Part shown: one piece after another, positions 23,115 through 31,661 of the stretch | How the letters are laid out: each line of letters starts with the position of its first letter | How positions within the stretch are numbered: the stretch's first letter is position 1 | Origin: Solirubrobacterales bacterium | GTDB taxonomy: Bacteria; Actinomycetota; Thermoleophilia; Solirubrobacterales; Solirubrobacteraceae | Length of the DNA: 40,814 bases | NCBI GenBank assembly: GCA_019244395.1 | Contig: JAFASQ010000277.1 | Location: forward strand, 1-40,814 | Direction: 5' to 3' | Program-made: the position numbers and the translations under genes | The notes under the pieces: generated by a model | What the model saw: the letters and a program-made list of their open reading frames with translations, nothing else | The model's database searches: none | What the model was told of the DNA's origin: nothing

Positions 23115-23402
23115 CTAGCCGGACTCGAGTGGCGCCATCGTCAGCCCGGCGCCTTCCAACTGCACCCAGTATCCCTCGGCCTCGTCGCGTGGCCCGCTCC
23201 ACACGATCGCGCAGCCCGTCTTGTGGATGCGATCGGCGAACCGGTATCCCTCGGCCAGCGTCACACCCGGGATCACCCGGCACAGCGTCTCCGCCACGTG
23301 ATCGAACGTATTGTGGTCGTCGTTCAGGACGACGACCCGCCACAGCCCGCCCACACCGCTGCCGGGTCCGCCTACGCGGGGCAGCTCAACCGTCTGCGAC
23401 AT
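23115..23402 (-). CDS. clpS: ClpS-like N-end-rule adaptor
   Basis: Adaptor that delivers N-degron substrates to ClpAP/ClpCP protease. The 95-aa protein has the usual unstructured N-terminus (MSQTVELPRVGG) and the ClpS core VVVLNDDHNTFDHVAETL with the conserved Asn-Asp-Asp, then a long helix (LAEGYRFADRIHKTGCAIV). It corresponds to the usual length of 95-106 aa. The ATG at 23402 is preceded by TATCCT exactly 7 nt upstream and no Shine-Dalgarno, so it is probably leaderless. The HNTF variation in place of the common xTPM is also seen in actinobacterial and cyanobacterial ClpS. Confidence 0.88.
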   Translation of the reverse strand: MSQTVELPRVGGPGSGVGGLWRVVVLNDDHNTFDHVAETLCRVIPGVTLAEGYRFADRIHKTGCAIVWSGPRDEAEGYWVQLEGAGLTMAPLESG

Positions 23403-23409
23403 CGAGCTG

Positions 23410-23415
23410 AGGATA
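23410..23415 (-). promoter_or_regulatory. Candidate -10 element for clpS
   Basis: TATCCT on the minus strand, 7 nt upstream of the clpS ATG at 23402. It has the same hexamer and spacing as ygfZ. No -35 recognised. Confidence 0.5.
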
Positions 23416-23449
23416 CCCGCCGCCGCGCCACCCGGGCCATCGCCACGGG

Positions 23450-24301
23450 TCACCCCGAGCGAACCGCCTCGCTCCGCTTGCGCCAGTAACGCTCGAAACC
23501 GGCGTACAGCTGCTCCGGGGGCGCGGCCTGCTCGTAGGCCGGCACTGTTTCGACGTCGACGTGGGCTGAGATCTCCGTCCGGATCCCGTCGACGAACCCC
23601 TCGAGATCCTGCTCGCGGGCCAGCGCCGCCCAATCATCGAGCCGCAGCGAGAGTTCGGCCAACTGAGCGTCCACGTCCTCGGTCGCGCCGAAGTGCGTCA
23701 TGACCAGGCGGCGCGGCTTCCAGGCGGCGATCCGTTCGATCGAGGCGTGCCACTTCTCGACATCGATGTCGGGCGGTGGGCTCGGCGGGATCGTGAGCGG
23801 CGAGCCGGCGATCCGCACGCCACCGGTGTCGCCCACGAAGGCCACGCCGTCGTGCAGATAGGAGACATGGTGCGAGGCGTGCCCCGGCGTGTAGGCGACG
23901 TCGAACTCGCCGCCGAGCAGCGTCTCGCCGCCGTGCAGGACGCGCAAGTTGGCCTCGGGGACTGGCACCATGTCGCCCCACAGCCGGTCCATGTCCTCGC
24001 CGTACAGCTTCCGGGCGCTCTCGAGCAGCCGCTCCGGACGAGCCAAGTGCGACGCGCCACGCTCGTGCACGTAGACCTCAAGGTCCGGCCATCGCTCGAT
24101 GAGCGACCCGGTCGCACCGGCGTGATCGAGGTGGATATGGGTAAGCAGCAGCGCCCGCGGACGATCAGCGCCGAGGCCTTCGAGCAACGTGGAAAGGCAC
24201 GACGTCGGCCCCGGGTCGATCACCACGTCGCCGACCAACCACACGCCGATCACCTGCGGACGCCCGAGGTGCATGACGTCGATGAGCCGCATCTCGGCCA
24301 T
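23450..24301 (-). CDS. Metallo-beta-lactamase fold hydrolase
   Basis: Binuclear-metal hydrolase of 283 aa with the signature THIHLDH (His55, His57, Asp59, His60), followed by TPGHASHH, VGDTGG and VMTHFG carrying the remaining ligands. This glyoxalase II-like arrangement is used by thioesterases, lactonases and phosphodiesterases. The C-terminal 80 residues are helical and charged (WAALAREQDLEGFVDGIRTE), as in many MBL proteins annotated only by fold. It follows the DivIVA-like gene by 14 bp and is likely co-transcribed. A thioesterase role in the nearby CoA pathway (malyl-CoA thioesterase is missing) is conceivable but has no direct support. Confidence 0.88.
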   Translation of the reverse strand: MAEMRLIDVMHLGRPQVIGVWLVGDVVIDPGPTSCLSTLLEGLGADRPRALLLTHIHLDHAGATGSLIERWPDLEVYVHERGASHLARPERLLESARKLYGEDMDRLWGDMVPVPEANLRVLHGGETLLGGEFDVAYTPGHASHHVSYLHDGVAFVGDTGGVRIAGSPLTIPPSPPPDIDVEKWHASIERIAAWKPRRLVMTHFGATEDVDAQLAELSLRLDDWAALAREQDLEGFVDGIRTEISAHVDVETVPAYEQAAPPEQLYAGFERYWRKRSEAVRSG

Positions 24302-24315
24302 GCCGGAGCCGGCGG

Positions 24316-25044
24316 CTAGCGCGGCTCGGTGTCCTCCTCGTCGGGCTCGACCACGGGCATGGTCGCGGTCGGCTCGACATCCGGATCTTGTTCTGCGACA
24401 TCCCGATTTTGCTCTCGCGTCGGCACCTCGTCGGGCAAGGCATCCTCGACCGGGACCTCGACGGGAGCCGGGTCGGCCCGCGGGTCTTCCTCGAGGACGG
24501 TCACCGCTGAGCGATCAGCGTCCGCCGCGGTCGGGTCGGGCGGGAAACGGTCGGCGGCAGAACCGGTCAGCGTCAGCAGCTCGCGCGCCAGCTCGCGCGT
24601 GTCCTCGACGATCCGGTGGCGCTCGGCCCAGATCCGGTCGGTCTCGGCGTCCAGCTCGCGGACGCGCTCCTCAGCGCGGGCGCTGATCTGCGCCGCCTCC
24701 TGCCGCGCCGTCTCGAGCCGATCCTCGGCCTCGGTGCGCGACTGGGCCGTGATCTGGGCCGCAGTCTCGTGGGCGCGCTGCAGGATGCCCGAGACCTCCT
24801 CCCCCACGCGCTCGAGCGCGCGGCGGATCGCCGCGTCCGGCGAGCGCGTCGCCTGAAGCTCGGCGACGAGCTGGCTCGTTCGCTGCACGTACGCGTCAAC
24901 TGCGTCACGGTCATACCCACGCAGCACGATGGGGAAGTCGACGTCGGCCGCGACCGGGACGGGATCGTCGGGAAGGGTGGCCAGCGGCGCGGTGATCTCC
25001 TGCATCAGGGCATGTTCGGTGGATGCTTTGCTCTGATCGGGCAT
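24316..25044 (-). CDS. DivIVA-like coiled-coil protein
   Basis: 242-aa protein probably involved in cell-pole, septum or cell-wall organisation. The DivIVA hallmark FPIVLRGYDRDAVDAYV (about residues 37-53) precedes a long coiled coil (about 55-160) rich in Ala, Glu, Arg and Gln (SGILQRAHETAAQITAQSRTEAEDRLE...). The last 75 residues are disordered and acidic with repeated DP/VP/EE runs. Initiation at 25044 is favoured because TATGGT lies 7 nt upstream (leaderless pattern); an ATG at 25056 directly behind GGAGGGG is the alternative. It is the first of a probable divIVA-MBL run and divergent from ecm. Confidence 0.8.
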   Translation of the reverse strand: MPDQSKASTEHALMQEITAPLATLPDDPVPVAADVDFPIVLRGYDRDAVDAYVQRTSQLVAELQATRSPDAAIRRALERVGEEVSGILQRAHETAAQITAQSRTEAEDRLETARQEAAQISARAEERVRELDAETDRIWAERHRIVEDTRELARELLTLTGSAADRFPPDPTAADADRSAVTVLEEDPRADPAPVEVPVEDALPDEVPTREQNRDVAEQDPDVEPTATMPVVEPDEEDTEPR

Positions 25045-25051
25045 GCCCCGG

Positions 25052-25057
25052 ACCATA
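25052..25057 (-). promoter_or_regulatory. Candidate -10 element for the DivIVA-like gene
   Basis: TATGGT on the minus strand, 7 nt before the ATG at 25044. The ATG inside it (25056) is an alternative start codon, so either the hexamer or the start call may be wrong. Confidence 0.35.
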
Positions 25058-25101
25058 GCCCCTCCGCCCCGGAACCGCACGTCCGCCGCCCCTCCCCCTC
25101 A

Positions 25102-25107
25102 TAGAAT
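25102..25107 (+). promoter_or_regulatory. Candidate -10 element for ecm
   Basis: TAGAAT, 8 nt before the ecm ATG at 25116. There is no Shine-Dalgarno between, so the mRNA is probably leaderless. It is divergent from the DivIVA-like gene within a 71-bp gap. Confidence 0.5.
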
Positions 25108-25115
25108 TCGGCTCG

Positions 25116-27179
25116 ATGTCGCAGACGCCTTCACCCCACCTGCCCGAGCCCGATCGGCCGTGGATGATGCGGACCTACGCGGGGCATTCGGACGCCAAGC
25201 GCTCCAACCAGCTCTACCGCAGGAACCTCGAGAAGGGCCAGACCGGGCTGTCCATCGCCTTCGACCTGCCTACCCAGACGGGCTACGACCCCGACCACGA
25301 GCTGGCCAGAGGCGAGGTCGGGAAGGTCGGCGTCTCGATCGCCCACGAGGGCGACATGGCCACCCTGCTCGACAGCATCCCGCTCGACCAGATGAACACG
25401 TCGATGACGATCAACGCCACCGCGGCCTGGCTGCTGGCCCTCTACATCGTCGCCGCCGACGCCCAGGGCGTCCAGCAGGAGAAACTCCAGGGCACCACTC
25501 AGAACGACATCCTCAAGGAGTACCTGAGCCGCGGCACCTACGCCTTCCCGCCCGGTCCGAGCATGCGGTTGATCGCGGACACGATCGCCTACACGGTCCA
25601 GCACATCCCCAAATGGAACCCGATCAATATCTGCTCCTACCACCTCCAGGAGGCCGGCGCGACCCCCGTGCAGGAGATCGCCTTCACGATGGGCAACGCG
25701 ATCGCCGTCCTCGACGCGGTCAAGCCGCGAGTTCCGCAGGAGCTCATGGGCAGCGTCTTCGGCCGCATCTCGTTCTTTGTCAACGCCGGTGTGCGGTTCG
25801 TCGAGGAGCACGCCAAGCTGCGCGCGATGGCGGTGCTCTGGGACGAGCTTGGCCGCGACCGCTACGGCGTGGAGGACGAGAGGCACCGCCGCCTGCGCTA
25901 CGGCGTCCAGGTCAACTCGCTCGGCCTGACCGAGGCGCAGCCCGAGAACAACGTCTACCGGATCGCGCTCGAGGCGCTGGCGGTGACGCTCGGCCGCGGC
26001 GCCCGCGCACGGGCGATCCAGCTCCCGGCCTGGAACGAGGCGCTCGGCCTGCCTCGACCCTGGGACCAGCAGTGGTCGCTTCGCCTCCAGCAGATCCTCG
26101 CCTACGAGACCGACCTGCTCGAGTACCCGGACATCTTCGAGGGCTCCAAGGTGATGGAGGGGCTGGTCTCAGAGCTGCTCGCGGGAGCCCGGACCGAGAT
26201 GCAGCGGGTGGCGCAGCTCGGTGGCGCCGTCGACGCCGTCGACTACATGAAGGCGGCGCTGGTCGAGTCCCAGCGCAAGCGCTGGCAGCGCATCGAGTCC
26301 GGCGAGCAGGTCGTGGTTGGCATGAACCGCTTTATCTCGACTGAGGCCTCGCCGCTGAGAGCCGGAGCCGACGGCGGGATCCTGGTCGTCGACCCGGAGG
26401 TCGAGGCCGAGCAGCGAGCGGCGGTGGAGCGCTGGCGCGCCGACCGCGATCCGAGCGCCGTCGACGGCGCGTTGCAAGAACTCGCCCGCATCGCCCGCGA
26501 CGACACCGAGAACGTGATGCCGGCCACGATCGCCGCGGCTCGGGCCGGCGTCACGACCGGCGAGTGGGCGCACACGCTGCGCGAGGCGTTCGGCGAGTAC
26601 CGCGCCCCCACCGGCGTCACCGAAGCCGCCGCCCCCGCGAGCGAAGAGGTGTCCGAACTCCGGACCGAGGTCGAGCGGGTCAGCGAAGCCCTCGGCCGAC
26701 GCCTCAAGCTTCTGGTCGGCAAGCCCGGCCTCGACGGGCATTCCAACGGGGCCGAGCAGATCGCGGTGCGTGCCCGCGACGCCGGCATGGATGTGGTCTA
26801 CGAGGGGATCCGCCTGACTCCGTGGCAGATCGCGACGTCGGCAGCGCAGGAGGGCGTGCACGTGGTGGGGCTGTCGATCCTGTCGGGCTCGCACCGGGAG
26901 CTGATCCCAGCCGTGCTGGACGCGCTCCGCGAGGCGGGTGTGGAGGATGTCCCGGTCGTGGTGGGCGGGATCATTCCCGACGCCGACGCTGACGCCCTGC
27001 GCGAGGCCGGCATCGCGGCCGTCTACACGCCCAAGGACTGGAACCTGAACGGGATGATGCGCGACATCATCGAGCTGGTCGCCGAGCCGCCGGATGCGTC
27101 GGGCACCGCCCGATCAGGCGAGGCCGGACGGCGAGCGGGCGGCGGGCCCGAGGGCCTCGAGACCGCCGTGGGCGCTTGA
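25116..27179 (+). CDS. ecm: Ethylmalonyl-CoA mutase (Ecm)
   Basis: Adenosylcobalamin-dependent rearrangement of (2R)-ethylmalonyl-CoA to (2S)-methylsuccinyl-CoA. The single 687-aa chain has the catalytic TIM-barrel (about 1-510) and the B12-binding domain (about 535-665) with D540-x-H542-x-x-G545 in KPGLDGHSNG. The N-terminal block MMRTYAGHSDAKRSN, then FDLPTQTGYD (methylmalonyl-CoA mutases read FDLATHRGYD), matches Rhodobacter Ecm as I remember it over long stretches (MNTSMTINATA, WNPINICSYHLQEAGATP), so Ecm is preferred over Mcm. Ccr 3.3 kb upstream supports this. The C-terminus ends in a Gly/Arg-rich tail of about 25 residues. meaB follows with a 4-bp overlap. Confidence 0.9.
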   Translation: MSQTPSPHLPEPDRPWMMRTYAGHSDAKRSNQLYRRNLEKGQTGLSIAFDLPTQTGYDPDHELARGEVGKVGVSIAHEGDMATLLDSIPLDQMNTSMTINATAAWLLALYIVAADAQGVQQEKLQGTTQNDILKEYLSRGTYAFPPGPSMRLIADTIAYTVQHIPKWNPINICSYHLQEAGATPVQEIAFTMGNAIAVLDAVKPRVPQELMGSVFGRISFFVNAGVRFVEEHAKLRAMAVLWDELGRDRYGVEDERHRRLRYGVQVNSLGLTEAQPENNVYRIALEALAVTLGRGARARAIQLPAWNEALGLPRPWDQQWSLRLQQILAYETDLLEYPDIFEGSKVMEGLVSELLAGARTEMQRVAQLGGAVDAVDYMKAALVESQRKRWQRIESGEQVVVGMNRFISTEASPLRAGADGGILVVDPEVEAEQRAAVERWRADRDPSAVDGALQELARIARDDTENVMPATIAAARAGVTTGEWAHTLREAFGEYRAPTGVTEAAAPASEEVSELRTEVERVSEALGRRLKLLVGKPGLDGHSNGAEQIAVRARDAGMDVVYEGIRLTPWQIATSAAQEGVHVVGLSILSGSHRELIPAVLDALREAGVEDVPVVVGGIIPDADADALREAGIAAVYTPKDWNLNGMMRDIIELVAEPPDASGTARSGEAGRRAGGGPEGLETAVGA

Positions 27180-28150
27180 CCGAACGCACCCGGGCCAGCG
27201 GCCGCGACCTGGGGACGAGACTTCGCGAGGGCGACCTCGCCGCCGCCCCCGCCGCGCTCAACCTCCTCGAGAGCCGCACGCCGGACGCCCGGGAGCAGGC
27301 CGAGGCGCTGCTGGCCGAGGTCTCGCCCGCCGCGCTGGGCCATGAACCGCCGGCCCACGTCATCGGGCTCACCGGGCCGCCCGGCGTGGGCAAGTCCTCG
27401 CTGCTCTCCCGCCTGATCCGCGAGTGGCGCGACCGGGGGCGCTCGGTCGCCGTCCTCGCGGTCGACCCGAGCTCCCGGCGCTCGGGCGGGTCGCTGCTCG
27501 GCGATCGCGCCCGGATCGAGATCGACCCGCGCGACCGCCAGGTGTTCATCCGCTCGACCGCGGCCGGGGAGCGCCTCGGCGGGCTCGCGCCGGCCACACG
27601 CACGGCCGCACAGGCATTGGCCGCCGCGTTCGACGTGGTGGTGATCGAGACCGTCGGGGTGGGACAGTCCGAGACGGACATCGTCGACACGGCCGACACC
27701 GTGGCGGTGGTGCTCCAGCCCGCCTCCGGCGACGTGCTCCAGTTCCTCAAGGCGGGGATCATGGAGGTACCCGACGTGTTGGTCCTCACCAAATCTGATC
27801 TGGGTAGCGCCGCCAAGCGGGCGCTCGCCGACCTGCACGCGGCCCTCGCCGCACTCGGAGCCGGCGCGACCCCCGTGTGCGCGGTGTCCTCGGTGCCGCC
27901 GCCGACCGGCATCCCCGCTCTGGCCGACGCGCTCGAGGCACACCACGCCGGCCTCGACCTGTCCGGGCACCGCCTCCGAGCCCGGCGCCGTCAGGCCCTC
28001 GACGAGTTCGTCGCCGAGCACGGCGAGCGTGGCCTGCGAGCCCTCGGCGGACGCCTCGAGGCCCAGCGCTGGCTCGAGCGCCAGGACGAGACACTCGACG
28101 CGTCCTCGCTGGAGCGATCGCTCGAGGCCCGTACCCAGGAGTCCCCGTGA
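27176..28150 (+). CDS. meaB: MeaB/ArgK-type G3E GTPase, mutase chaperone
   Basis: GTPase that loads, protects and reactivates adenosylcobalamin mutases. The 324-aa sequence has the Walker A GPPGVGKS (67-74), AVDPSSRRSGGSLLGDRARI, VIETVGVGQSE and the base-recognition motif LTKSD. The start is the rare TTG at 27176, overlapping the ecm stop (TTGA), which couples its translation to the mutase. Although annotated for methylmalonyl-CoA mutase in many genomes, here the partner is the Ecm-type enzyme. It in turn overlaps the GNAT gene (GTGA). Confidence 0.93.
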   Translation: MTERTRASGRDLGTRLREGDLAAAPAALNLLESRTPDAREQAEALLAEVSPAALGHEPPAHVIGLTGPPGVGKSSLLSRLIREWRDRGRSVAVLAVDPSSRRSGGSLLGDRARIEIDPRDRQVFIRSTAAGERLGGLAPATRTAAQALAAAFDVVVIETVGVGQSETDIVDTADTVAVVLQPASGDVLQFLKAGIMEVPDVLVLTKSDLGSAAKRALADLHAALAALGAGATPVCAVSSVPPPTGIPALADALEAHHAGLDLSGHRLRARRRQALDEFVAEHGERGLRALGGRLEAQRWLERQDETLDASSLERSLEARTQESP

Positions 28151-28779
28151 GAAGCGTCCGCCGCCGCTATGGATTCGGTCCCCACCGACCCCGCCGGATC
28201 GTGCTCCCGGCCGAGCCGCTCATCGACGGCGCGACCGCTTTGCGTGCGTGGCGCGACTCCGATCTGGAAGCGCTCGTCGTGGCCTGCCAGGATCCCGAGA
28301 TCTCGCGCTGGACCCGGGTGCCCTATCCCTACGGACCCGCCGATGGCCGCGCCTACCTTCTCCAGCGCCACGACACCCTGCACGCGGGCACGGCGGCCCC
28401 GTTCGCGATCGTCGCCACGGCCGACCGCGACCACCTGCTCGGCTCGATCTCACTGATGCGCTTCTCCTGGAAGCATGCCCGCGCGGAGGTCGGCTATTGG
28501 CTGGCCGAGGAGGCCCGCGGGCACGGCCATGTGACCCGAGCGGTGCGGCTGATCAGCGCCTGGGGCTTCCGCCATCTCGGCCTCGAGCGGATCGATCTGA
28601 TGGCAGCCACCGAGAATCCTGCCTCCCAGCGCGTCGCCGAGCGTTGCGGATTCACCCGCGAGGCCGTGCTCCGCTCCTACCTGCAGGGCAAGGACGGCCG
28701 GCAGGACATGGTGGCCTTCGGCCTGCTGGCGAGCGACCCGCGGCCGCGAAGCGCTAGCCCGGGCGACGGCGTCGGCTAG
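28147..28779 (+). CDS. GNAT acetyltransferase, RimJ/RimL type
   Basis: N-acetyltransferase of 210 aa using acetyl-CoA. The family layout is clear: LRAWRDSDLEALVVACQDPEI at the N-terminus, then LLGSISLMRF, the motif-A region AEVGYWLAEEARGHGHVTRAV with the acetyl-CoA pyrophosphate loop, and NPASQRVAERCGF near the end, typical of RimJ/RimL-like ribosomal-protein or small-molecule acetyltransferases. Translation starts at GTG 28147, overlapping the meaB stop by 4 bp, so it is the third cistron of ecm-meaB. A lysine-acetyl control of the CoA enzymes is an idea only. Confidence 0.85.
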   Translation: MRSVRRRYGFGPHRPRRIVLPAEPLIDGATALRAWRDSDLEALVVACQDPEISRWTRVPYPYGPADGRAYLLQRHDTLHAGTAAPFAIVATADRDHLLGSISLMRFSWKHARAEVGYWLAEEARGHGHVTRAVRLISAWGFRHLGLERIDLMAATENPASQRVAERCGFTREAVLRSYLQGKDGRQDMVAFGLLASDPRPRSASPGDGVG

Positions 28780-28782
28780 GCT
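28777..28782 (+). promoter_or_regulatory. Candidate -10 element for moaA
   Basis: TAGGCT, 9 nt before the moaA ATG and overlapping the TAG stop of the GNAT gene. It would allow independent transcription of moaA. Confidence 0.3.
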
Positions 28783-28791
28783 CTGGTCACG

Positions 28792-29787
28792 ATGGAACTC
28801 GAACCGCTCAAAGACGGTCACGGCCGCCTGATCGGGGACCTGCGTGTCTCGGTCACCGACCGCTGCAACTTCCGCTGCCAGTACTGCATGCCGGCGGAAG
28901 GCCTGCCGTGGCTCGAACGGGACGAGATCCTCACCTTCGAGGAGATCGCCCGTCTGGTCGGCCTGTTCGCCGCCATGGGCGTGCACGACGTGCGACTGAC
29001 CGGCGGCGAGCCGCTGGTCAGGCGCGACTTCCCGCGTCTGGCCGCGATGCTCGCGCAGATCCCCGGTGTCGAGGACCTCAGCGTGACCACCAATGGCTAC
29101 CTGCTCGAGCGCCACGCTGAGGCGCTCGTGCGCGCCGGCATCGACCGCTTCAACGTGTCGGTGGACTCGCTTCAGCGCGATCGCTTTTTCGAGCTCACCC
29201 GGCGCGACGCACTGCCCCAGGTCCTCCGGGGACTGGAGATGCTCGCCCAGTATCCGGAAGCCCATCCGATCAAGATCAACGCCGTGGCGATCCGCGACTT
29301 CACCGAGGAGGAAGCGATCCCGTTCGCCGAGTTCGCCCGGCGCACGCCTTATGAGGTCCGCTTCATCGAGTTCATGCCGCTCGACGCCGATCACGCCTGG
29401 ACCGCCGATCAGGTACTGACCGGTGCCGAGATCCGCGCCGCGATCGACGCCGTTTATCCCCTCGAGCCCGAGTCGCGCGAGCCGCACGCCACCGCCCGGG
29501 TGTATCGATTCGCCGACGGCAACGGGAAGATCGGGTTCATCAACCCCGTGTCCGAGCCGTTCTGCGGCGACTGCAACCGCGTGCGCCTGACCGCCGACGG
29601 GCGGCTGCGCACATGCCTCTTCTCGCTGAACGAGACCGACCTGCGCACGCCGATCCGGGACGGCGCGGACGAAGCGGAGCTCGAGCGCATCATCCGCGCC
29701 GCCGTGTGGCGCAAGGAGCTCAAGCACCACGTGGGCGAGCCGGGCTTCATCCAGCCGGCCCGCAGCATGTCCGCCATCGGCGGTTAA
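28792..29787 (+). CDS. moaA: GTP 3',8-cyclase MoaA (molybdenum cofactor)
   Basis: Radical-SAM enzyme that starts molybdopterin synthesis from GTP. The 331-aa protein has both [4Fe-4S] sites: N-terminal C25/C29/C32 (CNFRCQYC) and C-terminal C258/C261/C275 (CGDCNRVRLTADGRLRTC). It ends with the conserved GG dipeptide (SAIGG), which threads into the active site in characterised MoaA proteins. LTGGEPLVRRD and the TTNGY strand are typical. It lies 12 bp after the GNAT gene. Another Mo-cofactor gene, mobA, is 1.9 kb downstream on the opposite strand. Confidence 0.95.
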   Translation: MELEPLKDGHGRLIGDLRVSVTDRCNFRCQYCMPAEGLPWLERDEILTFEEIARLVGLFAAMGVHDVRLTGGEPLVRRDFPRLAAMLAQIPGVEDLSVTTNGYLLERHAEALVRAGIDRFNVSVDSLQRDRFFELTRRDALPQVLRGLEMLAQYPEAHPIKINAVAIRDFTEEEAIPFAEFARRTPYEVRFIEFMPLDADHAWTADQVLTGAEIRAAIDAVYPLEPESREPHATARVYRFADGNGKIGFINPVSEPFCGDCNRVRLTADGRLRTCLFSLNETDLRTPIRDGADEAELERIIRAAVWRKELKHHVGEPGFIQPARSMSAIGG

Positions 29788-29826
29788 CGAATTCGCAAGA
29801 CTTGAGCAGCATCATCAGAGCCGCGG

Positions 29827-31620
29827 ATGCTGCTGCTCATGCTGTTTGCCTTCATCGCCGGCGCCGGAACGGCGATCACGCCCTGCGTGCTGCCCGTGGT
29901 GCCGGCGCTGCTTGCCTCGAGCGCCACCGGCGGACGCCGGCGCCCGATCGGAATCGTGGTCGGGCTGGCCGCGACGTTCACGATCGCGATCGTGCTCCTG
30001 GCCCAACTCGTCAAGGGCATCGGGTTGGCCAGCGGCGCGGCGAGAACGCTCGCGATCGTGGTGCTGATCGGCTTCGGCATCGCGTTGCTGGTCCCCGATC
30101 TGGTCGCGCGTCTCGAGGCGCCGCTCTCCCGGCTCGGCCGGTTCGGCCCCAAAACCCGGGGCACCGGCTTCTGGTCGGGTCTGGCCGTCGGCGGCGCGCT
30201 CGGCTTCGTTTGCGCGCCGTGTGCCGGGCCGATTCTCGCTGCCGTGACGTCGGTCAGCGCCTCGAGCGGTGCGTCGGCGCGGGTCGTGCTGGTGGCGATC
30301 GCCTATTCGGCCGGCCTCGCCGCGGTGATGCTCGTGTACGCGTTCGCCGGCCGGGCCGCGCTCGAGCGGATCCGGCGGGTGGCCCGAGGCCACGCGGTCG
30401 AGCGAACGCTCGGAGTGGTCCTGCTCGCGACCGCAGTCGTGATGGCGGCCAACCTCGACGTCCGATTCGAGGAGGCGCTGGCCAAGGACACCAGCCTTCC
30501 CGCCATCCTGGTCGATCCCACCCGCTCGCTTGAAAGCTCGAACGCCGTCCAGCAGCGGCTGGCTTCGCTTCGTCCGGCCTCGCGGTTCGCCACCGCGCAG
30601 AAGGAGGCCTCGGCCGCGCCGGTGTCCACCCGCGACGAGCTCCAGGCCGCGATCTCTGGCGTGAAGACGCCACCGCTCCCCCGCCTGGGAACGGCCCCCG
30701 ATTTCACCGGCACGGAAGACTGGTTCAACACCTCAGGCGGCCGGCCTCTGACGCTGGCCGGCCTGCGCGGGCATGTCGTGCTGCTCGACTTCTGGACCTA
30801 CACGTGCATCAACTGCCTGCGCACCCTCCCCTTCCTCGAGGGCCTGTACGCCAACTATCACCGCTACGGCCTCGAGATCGTCGGCGTGGAGACGCCCGAG
30901 TTCACCTTCGAGCAGGAGGCAAGCAACGTCGAGCAGGCGATCCACTCCGACGGGATCCGCTATCCGGTCGTCCAGGACAACCAGTACGGCACCTGGAACG
31001 CGTGGCAGAACCGGTACTGGCCCGCCGAGTATCTGGTCGACGCCAAGGGCCAGGTCCGCCACGTCCAGCTCGGCGAGGGCGATTACAAGCAAAGCGAAGC
31101 CGCGATCCGCGCCCTCCTGGCCGACGCGGGCGCGCGCACGCTCCCGCCGCCGATGGGCGCCCGCGCGATCATGCCCTCCGCGGGCCTGGGCACGCTGGAG
31201 ACCTACCTCGACACCCAGAGCCAAGCCGGCTTCCTCACCTCGCCGCGCCCGGGCGTCCACGAGTACCCCGGCGTGACCGGGCCGCTCGCCCTCAACCATT
31301 TCGCCTTGAAGGGTCCCTGGAACGCCTCTTCTGAGTCAATCAGCGCAGTAGGCGCCGGCGCCTCGATCACCGGGACGGTCCAGGCAGCCAAGGTGTACCT
31401 CGTGCTCACCAGCGCCGGCAACCTGCCGAGTCACGGACGCATCCTCCTCGACGGCCGGCCCCTGCCGAGCGCTCATGCCGGCGCGGACGTCAAGAACGGC
31501 GTCGTCACGGTCACCGGGCAGCGGCTCTATTCGCTGATCTCATTCCCGTTCGCGCAGCAGTTCACGTTCACCGTGCAACTACCGGCGGGCGTGAGCGCCT
31601 ACGACTTCACGTTCGGCTGA
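29827..31620 (+). CDS. dipZ: DipZ-like CcdA-thioredoxin fusion
   Basis: Membrane thiol-disulfide relay that carries electrons outward for extracytoplasmic reduction, as in mycobacterial DipZ (Rv2874). The 597 aa comprise a CcdA/DsbD-beta-like part with about six helices (1-210) and Cys20 (TPC) and C129/C132 (CAPC), a TlpA-type thioredoxin domain (about 290-430) with CxxC C327/C330 (TCINC) and the companion VGVETPEF strand, and a C-terminal beta domain (about 440-597) matching the DipZ C-terminal module. The start at 29827 lies 39 bp after moaA. Cytochrome c maturation is one possible client; oxidative-stress defence is another. Confidence 0.9.
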   Translation: MLLLMLFAFIAGAGTAITPCVLPVVPALLASSATGGRRRPIGIVVGLAATFTIAIVLLAQLVKGIGLASGAARTLAIVVLIGFGIALLVPDLVARLEAPLSRLGRFGPKTRGTGFWSGLAVGGALGFVCAPCAGPILAAVTSVSASSGASARVVLVAIAYSAGLAAVMLVYAFAGRAALERIRRVARGHAVERTLGVVLLATAVVMAANLDVRFEEALAKDTSLPAILVDPTRSLESSNAVQQRLASLRPASRFATAQKEASAAPVSTRDELQAAISGVKTPPLPRLGTAPDFTGTEDWFNTSGGRPLTLAGLRGHVVLLDFWTYTCINCLRTLPFLEGLYANYHRYGLEIVGVETPEFTFEQEASNVEQAIHSDGIRYPVVQDNQYGTWNAWQNRYWPAEYLVDAKGQVRHVQLGEGDYKQSEAAIRALLADAGARTLPPPMGARAIMPSAGLGTLETYLDTQSQAGFLTSPRPGVHEYPGVTGPLALNHFALKGPWNASSESISAVGAGASITGTVQAAKVYLVLTSAGNLPSHGRILLDGRPLPSAHAGADVKNGVVTVTGQRLYSLISFPFAQQFTFTVQLPAGVSAYDFTFG

Positions 31621-31661
31621 GCCGGGCTGGTGTGAGGCCGTCGAGCTCCTGACGCCGGCGC

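Noticed and set aside
23450-24301. MBL protein as the missing malyl-CoA thioesterase
   Set aside because: Known malyl-CoA thioesterase (Mcl2) is a CitE-like protein; an MBL fold alone gives no substrate evidence.
25116-27179. Methylmalonyl-CoA mutase as the identity of the mutase
   Set aside because: TYAGHS and FDLPTQTGYD, with long matches to remembered Ecm sequence, favour ethylmalonyl-CoA mutase; ccr nearby supports this. A phylogeny would settle it.
28450-29730. Minus-strand reading frame (426 codons) opposite moaA
   Set aside because: Low-complexity antisense shadow; MoaA on the plus strand has both Fe-S motifs intact.
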